A DNA stretch of 64,000 bases, taken from positions 558,001 to 622,000 of the forward strand of contig JACKCN010000002.1 in NCBI GenBank assembly GCA_020634015.1. Reading direction: 5' to 3'. The notes under the pieces were generated by a model that worked only from the letters and a program-made list of their open reading frames with translations, was not told the DNA's origin and ran no database searches. The translations under genes were made by a program, and so were the position numbers. The DNA is from Candidatus Delongbacteria bacterium (lineage in GTDB: Bacteria; CAIWAD01). This document shows, one piece after another, positions 36,401 through 44,485 of the stretch (positions are counted from its first letter, which is position 1; each line of letters starts with the position of its first letter).

Positions 36401-39400
36401 TCTGGAGGCTGCCCGCCAGGATCTGGCCCAGTCGGCGGCCCTGCTCGACGAGGCGGAATGGCCTCTGAACGAAAGCGGCAACTGGCTGAGGCTGAAGTTC
36501 CTGGGCATCACTTTTCCCGTCTGGAACTTCAAGGATCTTTACACCGGTTCGGGTCGCCTGCACTGGCGCGAGCAGGACGAATCCCTGCTGCGGCAGGCGC
36601 TGCTGGCCCGCATCGAAGGTCTGGAAGGACGCCCCGATCGTTTGCTGGCCAGCATGAATCTGCGCCGCAAGCTGCTGCGCCGCCAGGGCGATTCCGAAGG
36701 CATGGTGCGCATGGATCTGGCCATTGCGGCCTTTCTGGCGCGCAGTGGTCGCCCCAGCCAGGCGGCCGCCCGATTCAAGGAAGCCCGCCGACTGGCCGGC
36801 AACAATGAGCTGGGCCTGGGTCTGGAAGCGCAGGCCTTCTGTGGCGAACTGCAGTGCCGTCTGCTGGCGGGCGAGGAGGATCTGGCCCAGAAGGGGCTGC
36901 CCGCTCTCGAGCAGATGCTGACCCGCGTGACGGCAGGTGAAAGCCTGCCCCGGCGCCTGCGGCTTGAACTGGCCTGTTACCAGGCGGAACTGCTGCTGCA
37001 GTCGGAGCAGCCCAACAAGGACCTCCCGGGAGTCGTCGACCTGAACGCGCTGATGCTGCGGGCCCAGGCGCTGGACGCTCTGGATGCCGTGGATGCGGCC
37101 GCCCAGCCCGCACTGCCCGATCGCTTTCAATTGTACCTGGCCCGAGCGCGCGTGCACCTGCTGCTGGCCGAACCCCGCAAGGCCAGGGGCCAGCTGGATC
37201 TGGCTGGCGAGCTGCTGGGTGACGATGCGCCAGCCGCCTGGACCATGGCCCTGCTGGAACTGCGCAATTCGGTCGATCGCCAGGCGCCTGCCCTGAGCAA
37301 GGACGAGCCCAGCCCCGTGGCCGACCTGGATCTGCGTGCCCGTCTCGAGAGTGAGTTGCTGCTGGATACCCAGGACCCGGTGCGTCTGGCGCGCTGGCGT
37401 CGGCAGCTCGAGGACGGGCGAACCCGCATGCTGGAGGCCGGGGACAGTCTGGGCGCGCAGGAACAGGAACTCTGGCTGCGCTGGTGGACCTCGAGGCTGC
37501 CCTTCGCGCGCAAGGGGCTGCGTTTTCCCGAGGAAAGCCAGAGCAACCTCTGGAACAACTGGATCGCCGACCGTCAGGACCTGGATGCCGCCCAGCTGGG
37601 CCTGCGTCAGGAAGCCTTGCGCCTTGAGACCGTGCTGGCCTCGGGCCAAGCGGTGGACAGCAGCGCCTGGCAGGATCTGCTGAGCCGCGGGCAACGCCTG
37701 CAGGGCTGGCTGGAAGAGGATCGCAGCAACCTGGCCGCCGACCCATTGCTGGATCTGCTGGCCAGTGCCACGGCGCTGCCGTTGGACAGTCTGGAACAAT
37801 GGCCCGCCGCGGGGTTGCGCCTGATGACCTCGGCGGGACCGGCAGAAGGCGGGGGGCGACACTGCGCCGATCCGCGTCTGCTGGAACGCATGGCGGCCGC
37901 GGCCAGCCCGGGTGGCGATTACATCAGCTGGAGCGGCCCGCGGGACGCCTGGCCCATCGGGGACAGCCTGCGCACCAGCCCCGGAGATTCGCTGCTGGCC
38001 GAGGACAGCAAGCGCGAGGGCCGGGTTCTGGCTCTCGATGGTGTGTTGCGCATGGATCCCGGCATGCCTCTCGGAGCCTGGTTCGATCTGGGCGGTCAGC
38101 GCGTGGAACTGCGCCGCCTGCTGGAGCGCACCTGGCCCACCGAGAGCCTCGTGCTGCGTTCCGTGATCCTCTCGCCCGGAGGAGCCGAGGCTCTTGAGGG
38201 CTGGCTCTGCCTGGAGCGTGTGCTTGCGATAGCGGGCATCCGGCGGCTGGTCTGCCCGCTTCCCGGCGGCGAACTGAGCCATGCGCGCCTGCTGGAGGTT
38301 GCCCGCCACGAACTGAATGACCCCCAAGCCAACGAGGCCGACGCGAACCTGGTGGTGCTGGGGGCGGCGGCCATGGAGCCTGCCGAACGCCGTCTGCGTG
38401 CCGAGCAGAGTCTGGAACAGCTGGCCCGGCTGGGCGCGCGCCACCTCAAGGATGACAACGGCGAACGGGCCTGGCATCTATTCCGTCAGGCCCTGGGGCT
38501 CAGCCAGCGTCTGGAACTCACCGAGCGCAGCCAGGCCCTGCTGGAACTGGCCGCCCGCGCCGCCGACACCGGGGCGTCCGCCCCACGCCTGGCAGGGCCG
38601 GCGCTGGATGTGCTGCTCAAGCGCGCGCGCACGGTGGAACAGACCCAGGAGAGCGAAGCCAGGCTGCTGGCCCGGCTGGTGCTGCTGGCCGACCTGGCCG
38701 GGCGTGAGCGTCAGGCCGACAGCCTCTGGGCAGCCGCCTCGGATCTGCTGGGTGCCAAGGCGCGGGCCAGCTTCCCCGATCGCCGGATCAAACATCTGGC
38801 CGACCAGCGTGAGGCGGTGGCCGCCGCTTCTCTGGCCGCACGCCAGCAGAGTCTGCCCACCGACCTGGATGGGCGGCGGGCTCTGTTCCTGGCCAAGGTC
38901 TATCTGGATGGTGAGCGCACCAGCGAGGCCCTGCGCTGTTTCGAATGGCCCGGGCTGGAACTGCAGCGTCTGGACAGTCTGGCCTGGCTGGACTGGCTGG
39001 AGCTGGAGGCCCTGGCCCGGATGCGCAATGGTGAGCTGGAACGGGCCCAGGTTCTGCTGGACAGCTCCCTGAGCCAGCAGGGGCGGCTGGAGGTGCCCGC
39101 CGCACGCACGGCGCTGACCCATCTGCGTCGGGCCGACCTGGCCTGGGAGCAGGGACTGAACAGCCAGGCTTTCCTCGAGCTGAATCAGGCTCGTCCCCTG
39201 CTGGACGATGAGGATGACGCCCGCCTGCTGCTCTGGGAGAACAGTTCGGGCCTCGTGCGTCACAGCGTGGGCGAACTGCCCGAAGCCATCGGACATTTCG
39301 AGCGCGCGCTGGAACACGCCACCGCACTGGGCGATCACCGTGAACTGTCCGCCGTGAACAACAACCTGGCGCGCAGCCTGACCCGGATGGGGCGCCCCGA

Positions 39401-40370
39401 ACTGGCACTGGAAAAATTGCTGGAAGCGGGCCGCCAGGACTCGCTGGCCGGCGCCCGCCTGAATCACGTGGCCACCTTGCGCAATCGGGCCGAAGCGCTG
39501 CTGGCCACCGGCCTGGAGGGCAACACCTCCGACTCTGCTCTGGAAGCGGCCCAGGCCTCGCTGTCGCTGGCCCGCGAGCTGCAGGCGCGCATTGAAGAAG
39601 GCCGCTGCCTGGACGTGCTCGCCCGTGTCCGCCTCAGTCGCCGCGAAGGCAGGAAACTGGGCGACGTGGCCCAGCGCATGCAGGACCTGGCGCTGAGCCG
39701 CGGAATCGAGCCCCTGGTCTGGAAGGCCCAGCTGCGCATGGGTCAGGCCAGTGAACTGGATGGCAAGCTGGATCAGGCCGACGAGCACTTCACGGCCGCC
39801 TTCCGCGAGCTGCAGAACCTGCGCATGCGCCAGAGCGGAGTACGCTTCCGCAGCGGCGTGGACAGCGAACAGGAAGAACTGGTGGCCGCGCGCCTGCGTG
39901 TACTGGTGGCCGGCAGAAAACTGGAACGTGCCCTGCTGGTGGCCGACCGCTCCCACGGGCGCGGTTTCGAGGATCTGCTGACCCTGCGCGAGCGCAGCCT
40001 GCCCGTGGATTCGCTGCTGGCAGCCCGTCGCGACAGTCTGATGAACCAGCTCACCACCAGCCAGAACCTGCTCTCGCGCGAAGAGAATCCCGAGCGACTG
40101 CGCACGCTGCAGAGCCAGTATGAGGAACAGCGTTCCAGTCTGGACCGCCTGCTGCTGACTCTGGAAGCCGAGGGCAGCGGACTGGCCCCCGGCGATGACC
40201 TGGCCCGGCCACCGCTGCTGCGTGAGACAGATCAGTTGCGAACCCTGCAGGCGGCCCCTCGCGCCCGGCGACCTGGTGCTGTTCTATCAGTTGGGGCCAA
40301 AACTTGGCCAGGTCTTCGGCATGAGCCGCGACAGCCTGACCGTGCGCTCGCTGGACTGGAGCACGGCTGA
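33441..40370 (+). CDS. Giant secreted TolB-like/TPR protein, N-terminal part of a frameshifted CHAT protein
   Basis: 2309 codons, but homology is only credible to about 40254. Signal peptide MKRHNNQWLVLLGFLAVSLC with cleavage near LQAQ. Residues 45-350 contain WD40/TolB-like PD40 blades (ALSPDGVWLAYTSEDQGNRD, DWKPAWSEDGRWLLFVSNRD). A very long alpha-helical solenoid with degenerate TPRs follows to about residue 2200, then a coiled coil before the CHAT domain. A CCCC run at 40255-40258, one C longer than the frame needs, diverts translation into 38 residues of nonsense. The CHAT domain continues in the next frame. Joined, the protein would be about 2600 residues. Confidence 0.75.
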   Translation: MKRHNNQWLVLLGFLAVSLCQPPLQAQISSEELRAQQLEKLVLEPQAPLSGRLVEEDPALSPDGVWLAYTSEDQGNRDIWIRTVDPGVLGDLPVRVTSHPAPDWKPAWSEDGRWLLFVSNRDDALGDIWRVRVRNRFGSLKLGKAEVVVRRAGPQDNPAQARNGTLYWDEADPSGQRIMSLPKVALFGPTELFKPARRLRVLGDTLTFIAPRADGQAGLFRRVNGRIEELWSPPGGVLDHETGPEGVIWLCGLRDPRLPRSAGDDAGDRHRGQGTRRALESRTGAGLWLLDRDGLPHELVPASTDPRQLSVRPLDGPVESARLITTEGRERPGLWLLNGWGRLGPAPSAEDLEFLFNRHRGDEMGDLVLSRLRQDFPGSPAAERAILEELRRLLADSLNTPALFQQDALRRLAELQTPDALLRGRSLAQLGLFTDPLPPARADSVARVQETLADSLARAGHTGPAAEALLALARRQRAIDWPDACLLSVLRLEELAPGEPERADALLLKVWAHEQLGQEDAAFGSLEELGNDFPERADLLIQWFRADRVRLDLLPRNTALRDLQHRLARLGRVREFRQAWLVELARREAGGVGKEAAPLVALEDLELVLAQERADCGPLEIWVMTEARIQKALMLKQIGQLDQALDLLAQEPPWRDLAGQAQLANLRVALRLERGQQTLRSGHPVLAEADFRQVLAEQPEDVEALRGWLESAARAGHIEDLIPDLRLAAESDSARAIDFHALGLALSWQSSSNPAMLPESDWWLQRALSASPRTVRPWQTLAWNLAEERRLQIERPEGLASLFSQVGNSRELFNRWRWDSRDRDPEELLDRAVFLLQRAIDLSRLEGRPGLEAELQWNLGNLYFARGEFGAAQSLAAFEQASELGLQFHDNRQRLAWQEKLGITRQWNGHYEGAVQALDSAQQLAARLGESAQQRMLLGRLAQLHSSQGRWNPAIASWDRALALEGVTGQQALILRNRAACLIELGDLEAARQDLAQSAALLDEAEWPLNESGNWLRLKFLGITFPVWNFKDLYTGSGRLHWREQDESLLRQALLARIEGLEGRPDRLLASMNLRRKLLRRQGDSEGMVRMDLAIAAFLARSGRPSQAAARFKEARRLAGNNELGLGLEAQAFCGELQCRLLAGEEDLAQKGLPALEQMLTRVTAGESLPRRLRLELACYQAELLLQSEQPNKDLPGVVDLNALMLRAQALDALDAVDAAAQPALPDRFQLYLARARVHLLLAEPRKARGQLDLAGELLGDDAPAAWTMALLELRNSVDRQAPALSKDEPSPVADLDLRARLESELLLDTQDPVRLARWRRQLEDGRTRMLEAGDSLGAQEQELWLRWWTSRLPFARKGLRFPEESQSNLWNNWIADRQDLDAAQLGLRQEALRLETVLASGQAVDSSAWQDLLSRGQRLQGWLEEDRSNLAADPLLDLLASATALPLDSLEQWPAAGLRLMTSAGPAEGGGRHCADPRLLERMAAAASPGGDYISWSGPRDAWPIGDSLRTSPGDSLLAEDSKREGRVLALDGVLRMDPGMPLGAWFDLGGQRVELRRLLERTWPTESLVLRSVILSPGGAEALEGWLCLERVLAIAGIRRLVCPLPGGELSHARLLEVARHELNDPQANEADANLVVLGAAAMEPAERRLRAEQSLEQLARLGARHLKDDNGERAWHLFRQALGLSQRLELTERSQALLELAARAADTGASAPRLAGPALDVLLKRARTVEQTQESEARLLARLVLLADLAGRERQADSLWAAASDLLGAKARASFPDRRIKHLADQREAVAAASLAARQQSLPTDLDGRRALFLAKVYLDGERTSEALRCFEWPGLELQRLDSLAWLDWLELEALARMRNGELERAQVLLDSSLSQQGRLEVPAARTALTHLRRADLAWEQGLNSQAFLELNQARPLLDDEDDARLLLWENSSGLVRHSVGELPEAIGHFERALEHATALGDHRELSAVNNNLARSLTRMGRPELALEKLLEAGRQDSLAGARLNHVATLRNRAEALLATGLEGNTSDSALEAAQASLSLARELQARIEEGRCLDVLARVRLSRREGRKLGDVAQRMQDLALSRGIEPLVWKAQLRMGQASELDGKLDQADEHFTAAFRELQNLRMRQSGVRFRSGVDSEQEELVAARLRVLVAGRKLERALLVADRSHGRGFEDLLTLRERSLPVDSLLAARRDSLMNQLTTSQNLLSREENPERLRTLQSQYEEQRSSLDRLLLTLEAEGSGLAPGDDLARPPLLRETDQLRTLQAAPRARRPGAVLSVGAKTWPGLRHEPRQPDRALAGLEHG

Positions 40371-41256
40371 GCTGGAAGAGCGCGCCGAAGAGCACCGCAG
40401 CCGCATTCTGGGCCTGTTGAGCGCGGGCGGCAGCGGGCAGGAACTGTACACGCAATTGATGCAGCCCGAGCTGGCCTCGCGCCCCACGACCAAACGTCTG
40501 TTCGTGGTCAGTCACGGAGCCCTGCACCGCCTGCCCTTCGCCTCCCTCGAAGACAGCACGGCCACCCCGATCATCGGTCGAATGGCCCCTGATCCAGGTG
40601 CCCAGCCTGGCCTTGCTGGACTGGTGCCGCCAGCTCTCCCCGTGGATGGACCCGGTCTGGTGCTGGCCGAACCCGTGGACTCGGGCCTGGAATTCGCCGC
40701 CCTGGAAGCCCAGGCCATGCGCGCCTCCTGGCCCAGCATGCTGGTCAAGCAGGGTCCACTGGCCGAAGAAGCCCTGATCGAAGAGGATTCACAGCCCCGG
40801 CGCTTCCGCCATTTCTCCTGCCACGGTGTGATGGACCCGCTCAGCCCGGCCGCATCGGGCCTGCTGCTCACGCCCGGGCGCGGTGCCGACGGCCGGCTCT
40901 CCGCCACCGAGATCAGTACTCTGGACCTGCCCACCGGACTGGTGATGCTCTCGGCCTGTGACACGGGCCTGGGACGCAGTCAGGGCGGGGACGAAGTGGC
41001 CGGCCTGCCGCGGGCCTTCATCGTGGCGGGCGCCCGTGAGGTGGTGAGCAGTCTCTGGAAGGTGGACGATCTGTCCACGGCCGTGCTGGTCAAGCATTTC
41101 TACCGCAATCTGGCGGCGGGCAAGGACAGTGCCGAAGCTCTGCGCCTTTCCATGATGGAGGTGCGCCGCGTGCTGAATCCCCACCCCGCCTACTGGGCCG
41201 CCTTCACCCTCTGCGGTTGGCCCGGATCAGCGGCCCGTGTCACGGCCTCACGATGA
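40258..41256 (+). CDS. CHAT-domain (caspase-like) protease, C-terminal part of the same protein
   Basis: Continues from the previous entry after one frameshift: LAPGDLVLFYQLGP, then KRLFVVSHGALHRLPFASLED. The His of the catalytic dyad is in FRHFSCHGVMDP and the Cys in VMLSACDTGLG; GLPRAFIVAGAREVVSSLWKVDD and the C-terminal PAYWAAFTLCG complete the CHAT fold. Between about 40577 and 40651 the natural sequence (EWPLIQVPSLALLDWCRQLS) is found only in another frame, bracketed by an extra G (40576-40577) and a missing C (40651-40653). CHAT proteases are cysteine peptidases of the caspase/separase clan. Here a secreted location is implied by the N-terminal signal peptide. Confidence 0.75.
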   Translation, partial: LAPGDLVLFYQLGPKLGQVFGMSRDSLTVRSLDWSTAELEERAEEHRSRILGLLSAGGSGQELYTQLMQPELASRPTTKRLFVVSHGALHRLPFASLEDSTATPIIGRMAPDPGAQPGLAGLVPPALPVDGPGLVLAEPVDSGLEFAALEAQAMRASWPSMLVKQGPLAEEALIEEDSQPRRFRHFSCHGVMDPLSPAASGLLLTPGRGADGRLSATEISTLDLPTGLVMLSACDTGLGRSQGGDEVAGLPRAFIVAGAREVVSSLWKVDDLSTAVLVKHFYRNLAAGKDSAEALRLSMMEVRRVLNPHPAYWAAFTLCGWPGSAARVTASR

Positions 41257-41296
41257 GCACGGGCACCGTGAGCACCCGGCGTGAAGGCACCGGGCC

Positions 41297-41696
41297 ATGA
41301 CGGCGCGCCATCTGGGCATGACGGCTCTTGTGGTGCGCGACTATGACGCGGCCATTCATTTCTACGTGGACATTCTGGGCTTCCATCTGCTGGAGGATAC
41401 CCGGCTCTCCGGACCAAGCGCTGGGTGGTGGTGGCCCCGGATCCCGCTCGCGGAGCCGCCCTGCTGCTGGCCAGGGCGGCCAGTCCGGAACAGTTGTCCC
41501 GGGTGGGCGACCAGACCGGCGGCCGGGTCTTCCTGTTCCTGTACACCGACGACCATGATCGGGACCGCGCAGCCTGGACCGCGGCGGGAGTGCGTTTCGT
41601 GCGGGGCCCCACGATGAAAGCTGGGGCCGCGTCTCGGTGTTCGAGGACCTGCACGGCACCCTCTGGGACTTGATTCAACCGGTGGATGCGCCCTGA
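41297..41696 (+). pseudogene. VOC-family (glyoxalase/dioxygenase-like) protein, frameshifted
   Basis: Three frames are needed to read one VOC protein of about 133 residues: MTALVVRDYDAAIHFYVDIL with LGFHLLEDTRLS, then KRWVVVAPDPARGAALLLAR and GRVFLFLYTDD, then ESWGRVSVFEDLHGTLWDLI. Breaks lie at GG 41411-41412 (one G missing) and CCCC 41607-41610 (one C missing). With both repaired the protein is complete, ending at TGA 41694-41696. Metal ligands of the family (His/Glu) appear retained. Given the cluster of similar indels nearby, sequencing error is more likely than decay. Confidence 0.7.
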
Positions 41697-41747
41697 CCCG
41701 CACCACCGCCCGCTTCGACATCTGCATCCTGCACCCCTGGAGACCCC

Positions 41748-42618
41748 ATGAACGGCACCATCGCCTTCCTCAGCATGGATCACAGCGAAGGCTACTTCAT
41801 CTATGACGAACTCTGCCGCGAGCCACTGGCCGAACTGGGCTGGCAGCTCGAGACCGTGTCCTGGTGCAGGCCGGGTGTGAATGGAGCCGCTACGCGGCCG
41901 TCGTGATCCGCAGCACCTGGGACTACCACCAGCGCCTGCCCGAATTCCTGGCCACGCTCGAGCAGATCAGCCGGCACTCTCTGTTGTTGAACCCTCTGGA
42001 GCTGGTGCGCTGGAATGCCGACAAGCGCTACCTCAAGACCCTGGACAGCCTGGGTGCCGAGATCGTGCCCACGCTCTGGGGCGGGGCTTCCAGCGCGAAA
42101 GCCTGCTGGCATTGCCCACCCGGCTGAAGAGTGCCGAGATCGTGATCAAACCCCGGGTCAGCGCCAATGCCATGGACACCGTGCGCGTGACCGCCGACGA
42201 GCTGGGGGAGCGGGCCGGGACATTGCTTGAGCTCTATGCGGGGCGGGACTGGATGGCCCAGCCTTTCATGCGGTCGGTGGTTGATGAGGGCGAAACCAGC
42301 CTGTTCTATTTCGGGGGCGAGTTCAGCCATGCGGTGCTCAAGACACCGCGGGCCGGAGATTTTCGTGTGCAGGAAGAACACGGCGGGCTGTTGCGTGCGG
42401 TCGAGGCGGAGGTTGCCATGCACGAGGCGGCCGAGATCGTGATGGACGCGATTCCCATTCCGCCCGTCTACGCCCGGGTGGACCTGGTGCGTTCGCCCGG
42501 GGGCCGCTTCCAGTTGATGGAACTGGAACTGATCGAACCCTCGCTGTACTTCGCCCTGGATGGCGACGCTCCCGCCCGTTTCGCCCGCGCACTTGATCGC
42601 CGCCTGGCCAGTCGCTGA
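41748..42618 (+). pseudogene. ATP-grasp protein (RimK/GshB-like), frameshifted
   Basis: One ATP-grasp protein spread over three frames: MNGTIAFLSMDHSEGYFIYD through LETVSW; then YAAVVIRSTWDYHQRLPEFL through GAEIVPTLW; then KSAEIVIKPRVSANAMDTVR, YAGRDWMAQPFM, YARVDLVRSPGGRFQLMELE and LIEPSLYF. The last motifs hold the metal- and ATP-binding acidic residues of COG0189-type ligases. Breaks are at GG 41863-41864 and GGGG 42083-42086, each lacking one G. The substrate is unknown. Restored length is about 290 residues. Confidence 0.7.
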
Positions 42619-42821
42619 GTGTCCGCAGCACCGGGTCGCTGGCAAAATTTCAGACTTCTCTCCTGCGAATCAGCTTTGGTGATGGAAAAAATTGCCAAAT
42701 CGCCGACACCACGCAATATTCTTCCCGATTGGGCGTTCAGCAGTCAGGCCGGAACTTGAGGATGCACCCCGCGTTCCGCCGCCTGATCCGTGGTCGCCAG
42801 CAGAATGTCAAGAGGAATCCA

Positions 42822-43715
42822 TTGAAACACTGGATCGGCACAGGACTCCTGTTCCTTGCACTCTGTCCTGCACGACCCGCGCTCGCGGCCGGGGGCCTGA
42901 GCGAGCCCACGGGGCGCTGGCTGTCATTGATGGCCGCGCAGGAGTGGAACCGCTACCAGGACGACGACCCCTATCGCTTCCAGAAGGCGACGGCCAGCAC
43001 CCGCTCGCTGTACCTGTCCACGGGCAGCACCCGGGGCCATCTGCTGGCACTGGCCGTGAATCAGTTGCAGCTGGAGCAGGAGTACTGGGCGCACGACACA
43101 CGCCGGGGCCTGCTGCTGGCCGAACTGCCCCTGTCCGGTGCGACCCTCGGCCTGCAGGCCTTCGCGGTCCGCGGTGACCTGGACGTGGACGGTCGTGGCT
43201 TCGGGATCTCGCACGAGCGTCGCTGGCTGGAGAATGGCCCCGCACTCAGGCTCCAGACCGGTTGGCAGCGCGTCTGGATCGAACAGAGTGTGTATGACGC
43301 CGTCCTGCTGGAGCAGGGCGTGACGGATGCCCGCCAGCGGGAGCTGTGGGTGGGCGCGCTCACCGTGCGCGACGGGCTGGGCAAGGCAAGCTGGGAACTG
43401 GGTTGGCTGGGCCAACGCCGGACGGGCGCGATTTCCCATGCCCTGCGCGCCCTGCTGCGGGTTCCGCTCTGGACGGGTGCCGTGATGCAGATGCACGGTC
43501 TGGGGGGACACCAGGAAAACTGGTTCGATGCCGACCGGCTGGTCCTGCACGACAGCGGCCAGGCCCTGACCGGCATGGCCAGCGCGGGGCTCGAACAGAC
43601 TCTGGGACCCGCCTTGAGGCTGTCGTTGGGTGCGGGTTGGGAACGGGTCGAGGACCACTCGTCCCGCTGGGTGTTCGTCGGCCTGGGCTGGCACCGTACT
43701 GTCTGGACATTCTGA
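42822..43715 (+). CDS. Putative outer-membrane beta-barrel protein
   Basis: 297 residues from TTG 42822, chosen because AGAGGAA lies 5 bases upstream and it gives a clean signal peptide (MKHWIGTGLLFLALCPARPALA). ATG 42762 would add 20 basic residues. The mature sequence alternates polar and hydrophobic residues in about ten strands with Trp/Tyr at the ends and terminates in VWTF, the C-terminal aromatic residue typical of barrels. No specific family recognised. It lies 78 bases upstream of the five-gene operon and may be its outer-membrane partner, but this is inference from position only. Confidence 0.6.
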   Translation: MKHWIGTGLLFLALCPARPALAAGGLSEPTGRWLSLMAAQEWNRYQDDDPYRFQKATASTRSLYLSTGSTRGHLLALAVNQLQLEQEYWAHDTRRGLLLAELPLSGATLGLQAFAVRGDLDVDGRGFGISHERRWLENGPALRLQTGWQRVWIEQSVYDAVLLEQGVTDARQRELWVGALTVRDGLGKASWELGWLGQRRTGAISHALRALLRVPLWTGAVMQMHGLGGHQENWFDADRLVLHDSGQALTGMASAGLEQTLGPALRLSLGAGWERVEDHSSRWVFVGLGWHRTVWTF

Positions 43716-43793
43716 CTCACGCATCCGCTGCGGCCGGCATCGTGATGCGCCATGATCTGACAACCACGCCGGACCGCCGGCAAGGGAGACTCC

Positions 43794-44237
43794 ATGATTC
43801 AAGGATTTCGTCAACCCGCACGCATGCTGGCATCCATCGGTCTGACCCTGCTGCTGCTGGCGGCCGTGCCCCGGGCCGGGGCCACCGACGAACTGGGCAT
43901 GACCCTGGCTTTCAAGGACGCACGACCGGTGGAGGTGGTCATTGATGCCCGCAGCGAACAGAAGACCTGGCTGGGAGTGTCCTGGTACGCACCGGGCATC
44001 ACGGATGCGGGCAGCCAGGGTGAGCACCAGATCTTCGAACTGGCGCCCCAGCGTGACCGCAAGACCTTTGAAGTGCCCTCCCGCATGGTGGGCGGCTCAC
44101 TGGAATGTGCGCTCTGGGGGCGCAAGGTGCTGCGCAAGGACTGCGCCACCGACTGCGACTGGTGCCAGAAGAATGGCTACCACCTGGAACAGCGCAAGGC
44201 CTATCTGTTCGGCAGTCTGAGCGAGGGCGGAAAATGA
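43794..44237 (+). CDS. Small secreted cysteine-containing protein, first gene of the PqqD/ATP-grasp operon
   Basis: 147 residues, no family recognised. AAGGGAGA precedes ATG 43794. The N-terminal signal segment is MLASIGLTLLLLAAVPRAGA. The mature part is about 115 residues with a beta-rich front and a C-terminal cysteine cluster: LECALWGRKVLRKDCATDCD followed by WCQKNGYH (four Cys). The stop overlaps the PqqD-like gene by 4 bases (ATGA), so the two are co-translated. A PqqD-type protein directly downstream raises the possibility that this is a modified peptide substrate or a periplasmic partner. That is speculative, since its length and signal peptide are atypical for a RiPP precursor. Confidence 0.65.
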   Translation: MIQGFRQPARMLASIGLTLLLLAAVPRAGATDELGMTLAFKDARPVEVVIDARSEQKTWLGVSWYAPGITDAGSQGEHQIFELAPQRDRKTFEVPSRMVGGSLECALWGRKVLRKDCATDCDWCQKNGYHLEQRKAYLFGSLSEGGK

Positions 44238-44485
44238 CACCCCATGACACACTGGAACTGAGTGACGATGGCTTCCTGTTCGACCACCGGCGTGGTGCGA
44301 GCTACGTGCTCAACCCCACGGGAGTCCTGTTGCTCAAGTGGATGAACCAGGGCCTGTCGCAGGCCGACGTGATTCACCGAATGGTGGAAACCTGGGCCAT
44401 CGATGCCCAGCGCGCCTCGCGCGATCTGGCCGGATTCGTGCAAAGACTTGACAACCAGCGCCTGCTGGGCGGAAGGGAGAACTGA
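44234..44485 (+). CDS. PqqD-like peptide-chaperone-type protein
   Basis: 83 residues with the PqqD-family pattern: LSDDGFLFDHRRGASYVLNP, TGVLLLKWMNQGLSQADVIH, then DLAGFVQRLDNQRLL. The family includes PQQ and lasso/sactipeptide recognition elements (winged helix, binds leader peptides) and the PqqD-like members of HPr-related kinase systems. None of the other PQQ genes (pqqA, pqqC, pqqE) are nearby, so PQQ synthesis is not supported. The stop and the next start share one base (TGATG). Confidence 0.75.
   Translation: MTPHDTLELSDDGFLFDHRRGASYVLNPTGVLLLKWMNQGLSQADVIHRMVETWAIDAQRASRDLAGFVQRLDNQRLLGGREN

Noticed and set aside
33525..38477. 1650-codon open frame on the minus strand opposite the TPR/CHAT gene
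   Set aside because: Product is Gln/Gly/His-rich with no domain or signal; it is a GC-driven mirror of the + strand gene, which has a signal peptide and recognisable domains.
40250..40260. Programmed ribosomal frameshift in the CHAT gene
   Set aside because: No slippery heptamer with downstream structure is evident, and six more indels in G/C runs follow within 1.9 kb, which fits sequencing error better.
33441..41256. CHAT protein as part of a CRISPR-caspase or gasdermin defence system
   Set aside because: No Cas, gasdermin or other defence genes nearby, and the protein carries a secretion signal.
44234..44485. PqqD-like gene as evidence of PQQ biosynthesis
   Set aside because: pqqA, pqqB, pqqC and pqqE are all absent from the neighbourhood.
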